In this document: piece after piece, positions 22,701 to 30,867 of the stretch
Position numbering within the stretch: the stretch's first letter is position 1
Layout: the number at the start of each line of letters is the position of its first letter
NCBI GenBank assembly: GCA_001247695.2
Contig: LGRX02035158.1
Location: forward strand, 1-64,000
Source: Cymbomonas tetramitiformis
Lineage: Eukaryota > Chlorophyta > Pyramimonadophyceae > Pyramimonadales > Pyramimonadaceae
Direction of reading: 5' to 3'
Length of the DNA stretch: 64,000 nucleotides
Position numbers and translations under genes: made by a program
The notes under the pieces: generated by a model
What the model saw: only the letters and a program-made list of their open reading frames with translations
Database searches by the model: none
What the model was told of the DNA's origin: nothing

Positions 22701-23897
22701 TTGTGTGACGCATGCAACAGGGGGTATCACTTGTGGTGTTTGACCCCAGCACTGGATGGAGTACCAGAAGGCGAGTGGCTATGCCCCATGTGCTCAGGCA
22801 CGGGGATGCAAGCCGCCAATGCCGAGGTGCAGACCCAGAAAGACGATAGCTCTGGTGCCCTAGAGGACAAATTGGGCATGAAGGAGCAGCAATTGAATGA
22901 GAAGCTGTCGGCGGAGATGCGCCTGTTGCCAGCAGACGTGGGTCCTCGCCGAATGGTGAAGGGAAACAAGTTTCAGCCTTGGCATGCCATTTCATCAAGA
23001 GAGATGCTGTTGAAGGAGGAGGACATGTTCTTGGGCATGCCTGATCAGATTGATTGGGGAAGACAGGACAAGCTCTCTGAGGCTGTGCAGATCGTCATGC
23101 CAGGGCATTGGAATGAGGGGCATCGCACGGTGCTGAGCAAGAAATATCGGGAACAGAAGGCCATGGCAAGACATCTGAGGGATGCACCTCTTATGCCGGC
23201 GCTGGCTGAAGAAGAAGTTGAAAGACGAGGAGAGTTGAGGCACATGACTAAGGCTCAGGTGAGAGAAGCTAGCGCGCTGCAGTGGGGGCTTGAGTTGGTT
23301 ATCACAGTGCCCTCTGAGGTGAGGCGTTTGGCGACGGAGGTGGATTGGAAGTCCGTCGATGGCGTGTGGGACCCGTGGGCAGGCACTGGGGTCATCAGTG
23401 AGGTGATGGTAGAGCAATGGCCGCAGTTGAGATTCATGAACAATGACTGGAACTCTCAGTTGGGTTGGTCTGAGGCGCATGATGCACTTCAGCCGGGTAA
23501 CTATCGCATATGGAAGGAGAAGTATGGTGTCTGTGACGCAGTGGTGACTTCGCCTTGGTTCGCAGCGCTGGATATCGCGTTCCCATTGGCAGTAATGGCC
23601 AGTCGTGTGGTGGCATGTGTCCACGTTCCATCTTATTATTTAACAGACATGACCGAAAGCAGGGCTGCGTACTTCAGACGATTGAGTCAGACAGGACGCT
23701 TGCATGTGATTGGGCATCTGGAACATGGACCTATTGGCCGCAGGTGTATGTGGGTCTTGGTGTTCAAGAACCCACTGGTCAGAGCCAGAATGTTACAAGG
23801 CGGAGAAGGTGAAGGCATTGGTATGTTCACTTTCAGTTTGGGCAAGTTCATGGCAGATGGTGATACGACCCAGTATGCTGAGCAAGCCCACATTTGA
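16656..23897 (+). CDS. pol: R-A Pol: membrane-like N-terminus, RT, RNase H, cytosine DNA methyltransferase, integrase, PHD finger, second methyltransferase-like domain
   Basis: One open frame of about 2,400 codons. The first ~320 codons hold about six hydrophobic stretches (for example near 16780, 17000, 17120-17210, 17455 and 17580-17635), probably membrane segments. Reverse transcriptase has FCVDLRGVN at 18222 and YVDD at 18522-18533. RNase H follows (YTDWS at 18989, GEMLAVVWA near 19120, TDHS near 19195). A C5-cytosine methyltransferase spans about 19840-20830, with EPCGGLCAG, PCQDLS at 20130, ENV near 20262 and a C-terminal GYSASELR...LGLAMDRR region; the arrangement resembles Dnmt3-type enzymes. 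The integrase has an HHCC finger (21553-21680) and core D, D, E at SLDLAW, LVDGGKEF and NGLTERVV. A PHD finger (CEVC, CDAC, H, C, CPMC; 22660-22797) follows. The C-terminus has DPWAGTG (23369) and DAVVTSPWF, like SAM-dependent, possibly N6-adenine, methyltransferases. Confidence 0.92.
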   Translation, partial: GAEAGAFSTGLPGRSGRVALVNGQRCGRGPPARAVHLRPGVLRACITFAGSAVVWWWVGRGPVPVVAIWAMWEAVAWHLSWCPFQVWWRCFVASLLHQLPVWWSTARRHPLRASYDIWVLWALACVWYVGLLILRATGVYAGMHRVRAGDWVVMPLRMVVVSLACWSQCVIVLLFMVLAWLWVCADIYAGDVACHGSGPLHCPLDAGHIQRGRGWTVPTLRWSQVFLLGRVHLPALPARLDKPRFAARWAQLRRNLRLHRVAQAAYMALVLAVVIFTAAGRSTRLAHGGWRVMACFFASHSPAAAAHFNRILRFFLLLCGILWVAGKMTECAPTYGVTSPTRSAWGSSPCTSWEAQQSSRQWEPGWVANVAEQDEVLPYTVLDELQPLGDTTVTKDEAAWLDTELNATFGGHPDFKEEHWEEMRNVLRRCKTTFANSPHDLKGYKGKAEHNTFSIPFVDESKAAYQRPRKYSPGEQEIIDIHCKELLEYGFIEPAAKHCRHASNVVVAGKKDHETGLWTQTRFCVDLRGVNRHSLKDNTLPHRPEELYQKVAKAKFKTTLDATKAFRQIPMATEEDRSKTAFWWKNQLYQYTSMPFGAAGATSAFVRIMDYELRHLQHCTMAYVDDVVVYTDSTPEQHLKDVEDVLRTLGDAGIRLHAGKSTFGAATVDFLGYRIGHNSIGAQEAKCKAIQELPSPQDKTGLRSILGMMNYYKGLVGEPGGPNYSEMARPLNDLLKKEVTDIKAAWGKEQDQALQELKDALCSGRCLRPIDYDRPLILYTDWSTYGIGAVLGQKDDDGKEYICMAISRSLSKTERQYASFKGEMLAVVWAVRTLRQYLHGVHFTLVTDHSPLTTLMEKADLQGQHLRWAISLQEFDFTVKYRPGAKNSNADVPSRYPLPSTTDETGARHEREKVTALHAGVGEVHAKDFGDHLCFMLAGDTFPGEEATPEVQVANYCRMAAMEQLGTGPVHRLFDLHYHEELECNHGNMFDTDLPELVTDSGRLARAAWKALSLVRPTRGTHGEGSPAVYNNEYFEGERVLKPEKVDTRVLGSRFFSQARQEGVVCYEPCGGLCAGLEMLLRSGMKVDRYLYQDISPSSRTVARARCTALLRRYPDLISPHAIELGALPQDLRETTSADFIRAGALQGRQWVMVCGFPCQDLSPAGTLTGLEGRHSKLFYEVVRLLSTLQQLQRQRPPGYILENVSPLSHRPGTKIRDEVFPYIASVIGRPVSFDAAQAGAYAHRLRAYWSNLFQSHQFRSVMSKVVRPEGRIVSSIICKGWHPRPVIRTDRAPHYVVNVVGEPLRALPTIMATQGSRAFRRARMGTVVRNQDGEDAEEESREVNLEEKTQAMGYSASELRMADGLNDVELASILGLAMDRRAMELLMAVAEASRKGLPHSKESPEAENSPGQPIAVDNNWADHERSDPQQRQALLAEWVENSNAYTQQVAKTMTHRDWEEKLRIMCSQGQKGAEGIGAQRQKAGTKKKKKNEWQLYTMAQYRQRHENHFVKEGATPAAHVDVPAWSPPARESEMRLPRLTCTTRFEDLMASVAEQQSDRDKHRDVHDDAWCLRWLKSNGGVRLPEEEVRRVRRRAARHRWDEATDEIYMVTMSGKEVRIPKPADRLALVKEYHSRTGHWGIRRTQHLLWQRHWWADLKKDVEAVVTQCETCQRVKTHYAREVACLSPLEIVSFMYRWSLDLAWPSRRETKSGNNRVLIMTEHYTRFIICVPIPDKEASTIAAAFRSHVLAVFGAPAECLVDGGKEFEGEFKQLCRDCLIDRRVTSPDSPEGNGLTERVVRTMKFCFKKLALEKGLDYEWDEQLWPLVLSYNAARQESTGVAPFTMLFAQEAVVPPDLKRAPSMDFAAEVEDEKDARVKDLHQRAQVVRRLMVHAGCSLEVAQHRDTLHYEGRRGGGHEPSPHQFKVGDFVYIRQKPRSGMEVATKSAILKLVKIQRDGVVVLEDATKLREKSTVQSIAPCHLQVKDQYDCSAAVPSKHLACEVCRKTDGEAEMLLCDACNRGYHLWCLTPALDGVPEGEWLCPMCSGTGMQAANAEVQTQKDDSSGALEDKLGMKEQQLNEKLSAEMRLLPADVGPRRMVKGNKFQPWHAISSREMLLKEEDMFLGMPDQIDWGRQDKLSEAVQIVMPGHWNEGHRTVLSKKYREQKAMARHLRDAPLMPALAEEEVERRGELRHMTKAQVREASALQWGLELVITVPSEVRRLATEVDWKSVDGVWDPWAGTGVISEVMVEQWPQLRFMNNDWNSQLGWSEAHDALQPGNYRIWKEKYGVCDAVVTSPWFAALDIAFPLAVMASRVVACVHVPSYYLTDMTESRAAYFRRLSQTGRLHVIGHLEHGPIGRRCMWVLVFKNPLVRARMLQGGEGEGIGMFTFSLGKFMADGDTTQYAEQAHI

Positions 23898-23923
23898 GTC
23901 TGTGCTACTGCACGCAGCAGCTA

Positions 23924-23934
23924 CAGATGGGGGA
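23924..23934 (+). promoter_or_regulatory. Polypurine-like tract before B1
   Basis: The purine-rich stretch AGATGGGGGA lies immediately 5' of the B1 repeat (TGTTGG). The same arrangement is present in R-B just before 30868. By analogy with other LTR elements it would prime plus-strand DNA synthesis. Confidence 0.6.
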
Positions 23935-24886
23935 TGTTGGAATCTGGGCTTGCATGTAAGAGTTCAGCGTTCGATAACAGAGTATCAGAATTTTAAAAAT
24001 TTTGTAGCTCTACGATCTTATGCTGTGTTGAGAATTGCTCGATCAGTTACCGGCACCAGTGGATATTAATGATGCTTATGATCAGTCGCGAGTGTTAAGT
24101 TCGTTCGATTCCGAGATTGTACCATCATATGCACGCGTTTGCGACAGCTGTAACAAACGCCGGCTTCTCATGGTACCGCGCCGGGTTTGTTCAGCTGGTG
24201 ACACGCATGACAGTGGTGACAGCATGACAGGCTTTACGAAGATGACCATCTGTGAGATGCAGACTTGTTAGAGAAGATATGGTCACCATCAGGTGACCAG
24301 GGAATGATAAGACGAAGATGGCAGTGACTCCTTTGCCGCTGACGTGTCAGTCAGAATGTGGTAAACGGAAACATTGTTAGAGCTGGCATGGGATAATGAC
24401 TTTCCATTGGCCAGATGAAGATTTAAGGGCTAGAACCCGTTACAGTTTTGGGAAATGTGACAGGACATTGAGATATAAGTATACTCTGACCGAAGGTCAG
24501 GCTAGTGGACTCATTATTGTTTTGCCTTCGCAAGTACTAGGTGGCTGTTCGCGTGCCAGTGCTAGAGTGCTAAGACAGTTCTGCTCACAGCTTTTGTACA
24601 CACAATAATTCGTATTTTGTGATATAATATCAATTTTGATGGATATATTTTACTGCTGTTTTCATACTTTTTCATGTTGGAATCTGGGCTTGCATGTAAG
24701 AGTTCAGCGTTCGATAACAGGGTATCAGAATTTTAAAAATTTTGTAGCTCTACGATCTTATGCTGTGTTGAGAATTGCTCGATCAGTTACCGGCACCAGT
24801 GGATATTAATGATGCTTATGATCAGTCGCGAGTGTTAAGTTCGTTCGATTTCGAGATTGTACCATCATATGCACGCGTTTGCGACA
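23935..24886 (+). repeat. R-A 3' repeat block B1-GC-A2-B2
   Basis: B1 (23935-24146, 212 bp) and B2 (24675-24886, 212 bp) differ at about two positions. A2 (24149-24674) copies A1. Between B1 and A2 lie two extra bases, GC, giving the near-palindrome GCGACAGCTGTAAC, which looks like the two element termini joined head to tail. The same B-GC-A-B order occurs at the end of R-B. Confidence 0.9.
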
Positions 24887-25376
24887 CCTGAATGAATACG
24901 CACAGCCGGTGACTTTTCCTAAGCACGTGATTCCGCACCAGGGCGCAGTCACCGGCTGTGTGTATCCACATATTCGCTGACCACCTATTTACGCAGAAAC
25001 TTTCAGGAGCCGTCCGCTCTTTCAGTCGAACAGCGGTTAACTAATTAAGCCACGAACCTATCCAACATGCACATCCACAAGAGACAAGCATGGGGCACGT
25101 AACCTTTGGAGCGAGTGCGGCCTGGCCTGCATACCTGAATGAATACGCACAGCCGGTGACTTTTCCTAAGCACGTGATTCCGCACCAGGGCGCAGTCACC
25201 GGCTGTGTGTATCCACATATTCGCTGACCACCTATTTACGCAGAAACTTTCAGGAGCCGTCCGCTCTTTCAGTCGAACAGCGGTTAACTAATTAAGCCAC
25301 GAACCTATCCAACATGCACATCCACAAGAGACAAGCATGGGGCACGTAACCTTTGGAGCGAGTGCGGCCTGGCCTG
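24887..25376. repeat. Tandem duplication (~245 bp x2) in T1 with long inverted arms
   Basis: The unit starting CCTGAATGAATACGC is present at about 24887 and again at about 25136, nearly identical. Each unit carries the hairpin arms CACAGCCGGTGAC and GTCACCGGCTGTG separated by about 38 bases. The junction preceding the second copy supplies the empty-site sequence for the R-A insertion. No coding signal was seen. Confidence 0.85.
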
Positions 25377-26262
25377 CCTCGCTGCCAACCGTGGCCGTCC
25401 TTGCCCGTTTAGGTGCACCTTGTTCAGCAGCGCTCGTTGCTCCTGTCCGGGTACTCTCCATTCTTAAGTAACAGTACTCGCTTTTAAAAGTAAACTACCT
25501 GTTCTGCATACATTGCAACAGAACTGCTTTCTGTCACCCACGTGATTCAAGAAAAAAGTAAAACTACTTACCAGCCATTTTCTTTCTCGACCTTCTGCTA
25601 CTTAAATTAAATAAACAAAAAAATAAACTGTTACAGTTTAACTGTTTTTTGAAAACTTCAACTTCAAGAACCTAACTTGGTTTCTTGGCTACGTTACCTC
25701 TATCTCTTACCAGCTATGGTGCGCGTGGCCACTAAAATCGGCTACCTTTCGGCTCCCTACTGGTTTAGCCGAGACAGGTATGATACGATCTGTATGTGAC
25801 GCATCCCACCTATCTACTGAACGATGATGTATACCCCTGCCTGCGTTCATACCTGGCCGCCATTCGCCAGTCGCTCCACTCCTGTCAATTCTACCTTGGC
25901 CACAGACCAGAGAATTGCACATCTACCATTCAGGATCCTCGTTTACCACGGTTTACCAGCTCCGTCTCTATATTTATACTACATTGCGAAGTTTTATATC
26001 CATTTACCATTAGGCCACGACCATTTACCATTCCAGATCCTCGTTTACCACGCTCCGTTCTGAAATTACCAGGCTTTTACCATGCTTCAACCTATGTTAC
26101 CGCAAATTACCAATGATTTACCGTCAGTTATTTTTTTATATAAATATTTTAACGTTTACCACCTGATTACCACCCCACATAGGGGCTTACCGCCGTTTAC
26201 CACCAGTTTACCACATTTTAACACCAGTTTACCACATTCTACCACGATTCCTTCTCAGTGTG
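25377..26262. other. Right end of T1: non-coding with GGTAAA-type subterminal repeats
   Basis: AT-rich sequence without a supported gene. From about 25925 to 26250 the words TTTACCA and CCATTTACCA recur, mirroring the left subterminal repeats in inverse orientation. The terminus is at 26252-26262. Confidence 0.75.
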
Positions 26263-28100
26263 ATATCAGCTGCTCAGGTACCTTTGTCCAGTTGATGTGG
26301 AATCCCTTTCGGAGGGTATCTTCCAGCAGTGGGCTAAGCACGGTCATGATTGGCTACCCCTGGAGCTAGTCTCGTTGGATTCCAACACCAGATACTACCC
26401 GGTGGAAGATGGCCTTGGTGGACCCGGCAGGGTGTTCGCCGACAATGCAGCCGCCCAGGAGTACCTACGCTTGGGGGAGTACAGAAGGATGCTCAAGTGG
26501 GTGAACACCGAGCAGGAGGGGTACGCTGCGATCAGAGCAGATGCAGCACGCAGGCCACCACCACCCCACGACACGATGATCACCAAGCGAGTCCTGACAC
26601 AGCCACCTGAGCCTGCCGTGGGAGCAGGACCGTCTCGGGCGGCCGCTGAGTCATCTCGGGCGACTGCTGGGCCGTCGCGGGCTAGATCCCTCAGTCCCGG
26701 AAGGTTGGCACGTTCAAAGTCGCCGCCACGCAGAGGCTACTCGACGACGCCATCGCCGGTATCCAGCGACAATGGGCCGGTGGACAATCCTCGTGAGTCA
26801 TCACCTCCACCCGCTCGCGCCGCAGCAGCTGGACCCTCGAGTCCCGCCGCTGGCCCTTCTCGTGCCAGGCCGCCGCCCGCATCGCCTGCTTTGTCCAACG
26901 AGGGCTCATGGGCGAACTCGATCAGGGCCCCGCGTGGTGCACGAGCACGTTCCCCAAGAGGCGTGCCTTCCACACCTTCGAGTCCGGCTCGGACGCAGCA
27001 GCTACCCCCGTCCCCAACGAGGGCACCTCCATCCCCATCGGGGTCAGATTGGAGTGCCGTACAGAGAGCTACGCGCGTGACAGACCGCTCACTGCACAAG
27101 TTTCTGACCGTGGAAGACGTGCAGGCCTTGAAGGATCGCAGCAACCTCACCGTCTTCATGGTGAAGTTTGGCTTAGACCTCTGCCGAGGTCGCAAGGTCA
27201 TGTATGAGCTGGGCGTGTGCTTTAGTGAACGAGGTCTCCGACTGCGGACGCATCCAGGAGTCTCTAACAAGGTCGCCAGAAAGCACGACAAGACGATCTC
27301 TTGCGGACGTCAGGGCTGGCGCCTCCCTCTGGGGGGACAGACGGCATCTTCCAGCTTATTGGAGGCGGTCACGTCAGCCTATGCCGATCTGATGAATCAT
27401 GGTTCGGGGTCGAGGCGTGAGGGTCAGCATGCAAGGAATGTCGTGGGGTCGCTGTGCGCCTACGTGGAGCGAGGGTCGGCGCATGTGTTGCGCTGCATGG
27501 AGCACCCGCATGCCAAGCCGGTGTACTACATCTTCCAGAACCAGGATCGGTGTTTGCGTTGGCAAGCGCAGTTTACGAATGAGTACCTCATGCGAGACGA
27601 CCGCAAGTTCACGCAGTTGCTGTGGGGGACCAAGAGCGTCGCCGCTCCGTGGGTACTGGCAGCGCTGGAGTCCCTTGAGGCACACCTTTTTTCAGGGGCT
27701 GCGCCGTCCGCTCTGCAGGCTCGAGTGGCCGAAAGGCCTGAGCATGTGGACGAGATGTGGACAAGGAATGTGGACGAGGTCCGCGACCACCCTGCGCGAC
27801 AGCGGCGCCAGCCTTCTGGCAGTGTGGCTGAACGACGGCCAGACGCGAGCAGCGCTGCACGCGCGTCTGCTCCTTCCACTGGACGCCACGGGACTTCCTC
27901 CCATGTCGTTTCCGCGCCGAGAGCGTCCCGGCTGCCGGCCGGCCTCACCTTACGGTGCCCGCCTTCTCCGCCGCATTCGGTGTGCAGCGATGTGACGCAG
28001 GCGTTTGAACACCACACGCAACAACGACGCGCAACGCAACGGCAACAACCGCGTTTTCATCAGGGCTCCCCGGGCGCAGCGGGCGGGTGGCCCTGACGCG
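26263..28100 (+). pseudogene. R-B gag C-terminal part, including the unrecognised C-terminal domain
   Basis: This continues the R-B gag sequence broken at 2725 and is open from about 26297 to 28096. It matches R-A from about 14905 to 16719: a Pro/Ser-rich linker, then a domain with SLHKFLTVEDVQALKDRSNL and WRLPLGGQTASSSLLEA, conserved with R-A at amino-acid level. It ends with the conserved gag-pol overlap. Because the upstream part is disrupted, this is a remnant, but the reading frame itself is undamaged here, consistent with fairly recent insertion. Confidence 0.85.
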
Positions 28101-28432
28101 CGACCAACGCTGTGGCCGTGGGCTGCCGGCACAGGCAGTCCGCATAAGGCCGGGTGTGCTGCGGGCGTGTATCTCGCTTGCAGGCAGTGCAGTGGTTTGG
28201 TGGTGGCTGGGACGAGGTCCCATGCCCATGGTCGCCGTTTGGGCGATGTTTGAAACAGTGGCGTGGCGCCTGTCGTGGTGCCCCTTTCAGGTCTGGTGGG
28301 GGCGCTGCGTGGCCTCGCTTTGGGACTCGCTGCCGATGTGGTGGTCGATTGCTCGACGTTATCCCCGTCGTGCATGCTATGGCGTTTGGGTCCTACGCGC
28401 CCTCGCTTATGGCTGGTACGTTGGGCTCCTTA

Positions 28433-28600
28433 CAGTAAACACTCGATTTTAAGAAAACAGGAATTTTAGGTCAGCCTAGCAAATTTCTTATTTATATAGA
28501 GATCTTAAATATGGAGTGTTATGTGTCAGATATTGTGAAGAAATCAAAAAAGCTGGCTACTTTCTTATTGGCGGGTTTTCTTATTACTGAGTGATTACTG
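28433..28600. mobile_element. 168-bp MITE, Tc1/mariner-type (TA duplication)
   Basis: The ends are CAGTAAACACTC and its imperfect inverse GAGTGATTACTG, with inner arms AAGAAAAC and GTTTTCTT. TA flanks both sides (28431-28432 and 28601-28602). Removing the insert plus one TA restores register with R-A at about 17059. There is no coding capacity. Confidence 0.87.
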
Positions 28601-28730
28601 TATCGTACGCACCACAGGTGTCTATGCTGGCGTACACCGTGTTCGTACAGAAGGTTGGATGGTGGTACCCCTTCGGGGGGTGGTCGTTTCCCTGGCATGC
28701 TGGTCGCAGTGTGCCGCAGCCCTTCTCCTC

Positions 28731-29795
28731 GTGGCTACTGCCCCGAGCTTGGGTCCTATCACAAGGACCCACGCATAATGCTCGTACCATGCATAATAAT
28801 TGAATATAGTTATAGTTTGACCGCTTTCGTCGAGTATTTATGAGCCCAATTAATTTATTTTTAAGTGAGAATGCATAGTGATTGCATTTATGTCCTTGGT
28901 TGCGGCGGTTACTTTGGATATGTGTTTCCCCTCAAAAATAATTTAAATGGCGGGTCCTTTCACAAGGACCCATTTTTTATTTGCTTGCTCGAAGGTGCTA
29001 TGAAAATTGCAGGACCTATGTTATCAAGTTCTCGAGCTGCTCTTTCTGCAGTGTCTTGTCAAAACTTTCATCCGAGGTCATCTTGACCCTCAAAATATAG
29101 GTTGAAGCAGCAAAAATGACCCAACTTAAAAATTACACTAAATCGACTGCCCAAAATGTCGCCTTTCGTCTTGTATGACTGTGCATATGCACCATGTTAT
29201 GGTCCATTCTGGGTATATAGAGGGCTTAAAAATTACGTTAGTGTGTATATATGAAGACTGCAATGCGGCGATAGCTTGCAGGCGTCATGTGCGCAGTCAA
29301 TGTCACATCTCCGACATTGTTCCATGCCAAAATTAGCCCATATATTTCCTAATATTTGCCTAGGAAATGGCGGGATATGTGGATTGTGACACCTATAACG
29401 GCGTGAAATGGGATGCCACCGGGCACAAACATCCACCGATCATCGGCCATGGTATGTGCCACCAATATTGCATAGCGTCGGCGCCGTGTGCTTCAAAATT
29501 CCGTTTGTGAAAAAATCAAGAGCTACATACCTCGTTTTCAAACATTTGAAAAACTACAACGTTGAAAATTTCAGGGTTACTAGCAGTTATGCTACCAAGA
29601 GACGCACGCCACATCGGATATATGCCAAGCAGCCATAGGATAAGTTAGTTTGGGTCGGAATTAGTCTACCTTATTGGTGGTTGCCTCAATTTATCTCAAG
29701 AAGATGCTATTAAAAAAATCGTGAAAAAGTGGTCCTTGTGAAAGGACCCAACGCAATTTGGGTCCTATGATAAGGACCCCGGGGCAGTAGCCACT
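28731..29795. mobile_element. 1,065-bp non-autonomous TIR element (GTGGCTACTGCCCCG family), copy 1
   Basis: The left end GTGGCTACTGCCCCG is the exact inverse of the right end at 29781-29795. TC is present at both borders (28729-28730 and 29796-29797), and removal restores the R-A pol sequence. Four palindromic words of the type GGGTCCTATCACAAGGACCC lie at about 28751, 28952, 29731 and 29761. No long ORF is present. A second copy is at 34282-35363. The superfamily is not assigned; a 2-bp duplication is compatible with Tc1/mariner-like elements, but the dinucleotide here is not TA. Confidence 0.83.
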
Positions 29796-30867
29796 CGTGG
29801 TCCTCGCCTGGCTCTGGGTCTGCGCTGGTATTTGTGCGGCGGATGGGGCGCACCACGCTTCTTGTGCCGTGGGTGTCCCTCTGGACGTACGTGACGTCCG
29901 AGATCACCGGGGGTGGACTGTCCCATCCCTGCGCTGGTCCCAAGTTTTCTTGCTGGGCCGCGTGCGCCTGCCCGCTTTGCCGGCCAGGTTGGATAAGCCT
30001 CGCTTTGCAGCGCGTTGGGCGCAGCTTCGGCGGAATCTCCAGCTTCATCGTGTCGCGCAGACCGCCTACCTGGTGATTGTCCTTGCGCTGGTGGTCTCCA
30101 CTGCTGCTGGTGGGAGTTCTCGCTTGGTGCACGGGGGGTGGAGAGTAATGGCGTGCTTCTTCGCCTCGAACTCGCCGGTAGCCGCAGTGCGGTTCAACCG
30201 AATTTTGCGATTTTTTCTGCTTTTGTGCGGAATCGTGTGGGTCGCTGGCAAGCTGACGGAGAGTATGCCTGCGCATGGTGTCATGTCACCCACACGGAGT
30301 GCCTGGGGTGCGTCGCCCTGCACTTCTTGGGAGGCTCAGCAATCGTCGAGGCAATGGGAGCCGGGTTGGGAGGCCAATGTCGCGGAGCAGGATGAGGTCT
30401 TGCCGTATACCGTGCTGGACGAGCTTCAACCTCTGGGTGACACGACTGTGACCAAGGACGAGGCAGCGTGGCTCGACACTGAGCTCAATGCCACGTTTGG
30501 AGGACATCCTGACTTCAAGGAGGAGCACTGGGAGGAAATGCGAGCTGTTCTTCGCAGATGCAAGAGCACTTTCGCCAACAGCCCTCACGACCTGACAGGC
30601 TACAAGGGCAAGGCGGAGCACAACACGTTCTCCATCCCTTTTGTAGACGAGTCCAAGGCTGCTTACCAGAGACCCAGGAAGTACAGCCCGGGCGAACAGG
30701 AGATCATTGACATCCACTGCAAGGAATTGCTGGAGTACGGCTTCATAGAGCCTGCAGCCAAGCATTGCAGACATGCGAGCAACGTCGTCGTGGCTGGCAA
30801 GAAGGATCATGAGACTGGCCTGTGGACCCAGTCTGTGCTACTGCAGGCAGCAGCTACAGATGGGGGA

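Larger units (their letters stand above)
8781..24886 (+). mobile_element. R-A: intact Ty3/gypsy-type element with split direct repeats, two methyltransferase domains and a PHD finger
   Basis: The element begins TGTAACAAACGC and ends GCGTTTGCGACA, so the ends are imperfect inverted repeats of TG...CA type. CCTG is duplicated at 8777-8780 and 24887-24890. The target site is confirmed by a paralogous empty site at about 25132: GCATACCTGAATGAATACG. The order is A1 (8781-9306), leader, gag-protease, pol, purine-rich tract, B1 (23935-24146), GC, A2 (24149-24674), B2 (24675-24886). A1 and A2 are both 526 bp and B1 and B2 are both 212 bp, with about two differences visible in each pair. The insertion is therefore recent, and both ORFs are open throughout. 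Confidence 0.92.
2726..26262. mobile_element. T1: autonomous CACTA-like DNA transposon carrying a nested retroelement
   Basis: The left terminus CACACTGAGAA (2726-2736) is the inverse of the right terminus (26252-26262), and both run into GGTAAA-rich subterminal repeats. The flanking trinucleotide ATA is duplicated (2723-2725 and 26263-26265). Removing the element plus one ATA restores the R-A-like gag sequence in register. The element spans 23,537 bp, or about 7.4 kb once the nested R-A is removed. A 3-bp duplication, CAC-type ends, subterminal short repeats and the transposase type fit the CACTA/CMC group. A related group (KDZ-like) is possible. Confidence 0.88.
28053..30833 (+). pseudogene. 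R-B pol N-terminus, split by two insertions and truncated
   Basis: The pieces 28053-28432, 28601-28730 and 29796-30833 match the R-A pol start. The hydrophobic N-terminal segments are conserved in reading frame, with conservative changes (for example GPMPMVAVWAMFETVAWRL against GPVPVVAIWAMWEAVAWHL). The pre-RT region follows (LPYTVLDELQPLGDTTV, then GFIEPAAKHCRHASNVVV). The copy stops after DHETGLWTQ and joins directly to sequence corresponding to 23901 in R-A. RT, RNase H, both methyltransferases, integrase and PHD are gone. A two-base AG overlap at the junction suggests a microhomology deletion or template switch. Confidence 0.87.

Noticed and set aside
23935..24674. Taking B1-A2 (TGTTGG...TTTTTCA) as an ordinary 3' LTR
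   Set aside because: The 5' end of the element lacks B entirely, a further B follows A2, and the target duplication flanks A1 and B2 instead.
8781..24886. Classifying R-A as a DIRS element because of its split repeats
   Set aside because: The Pol has an HHCC finger and D, D, E integrase motifs, no tyrosine recombinase was seen, and the element has a 4-bp target duplication.
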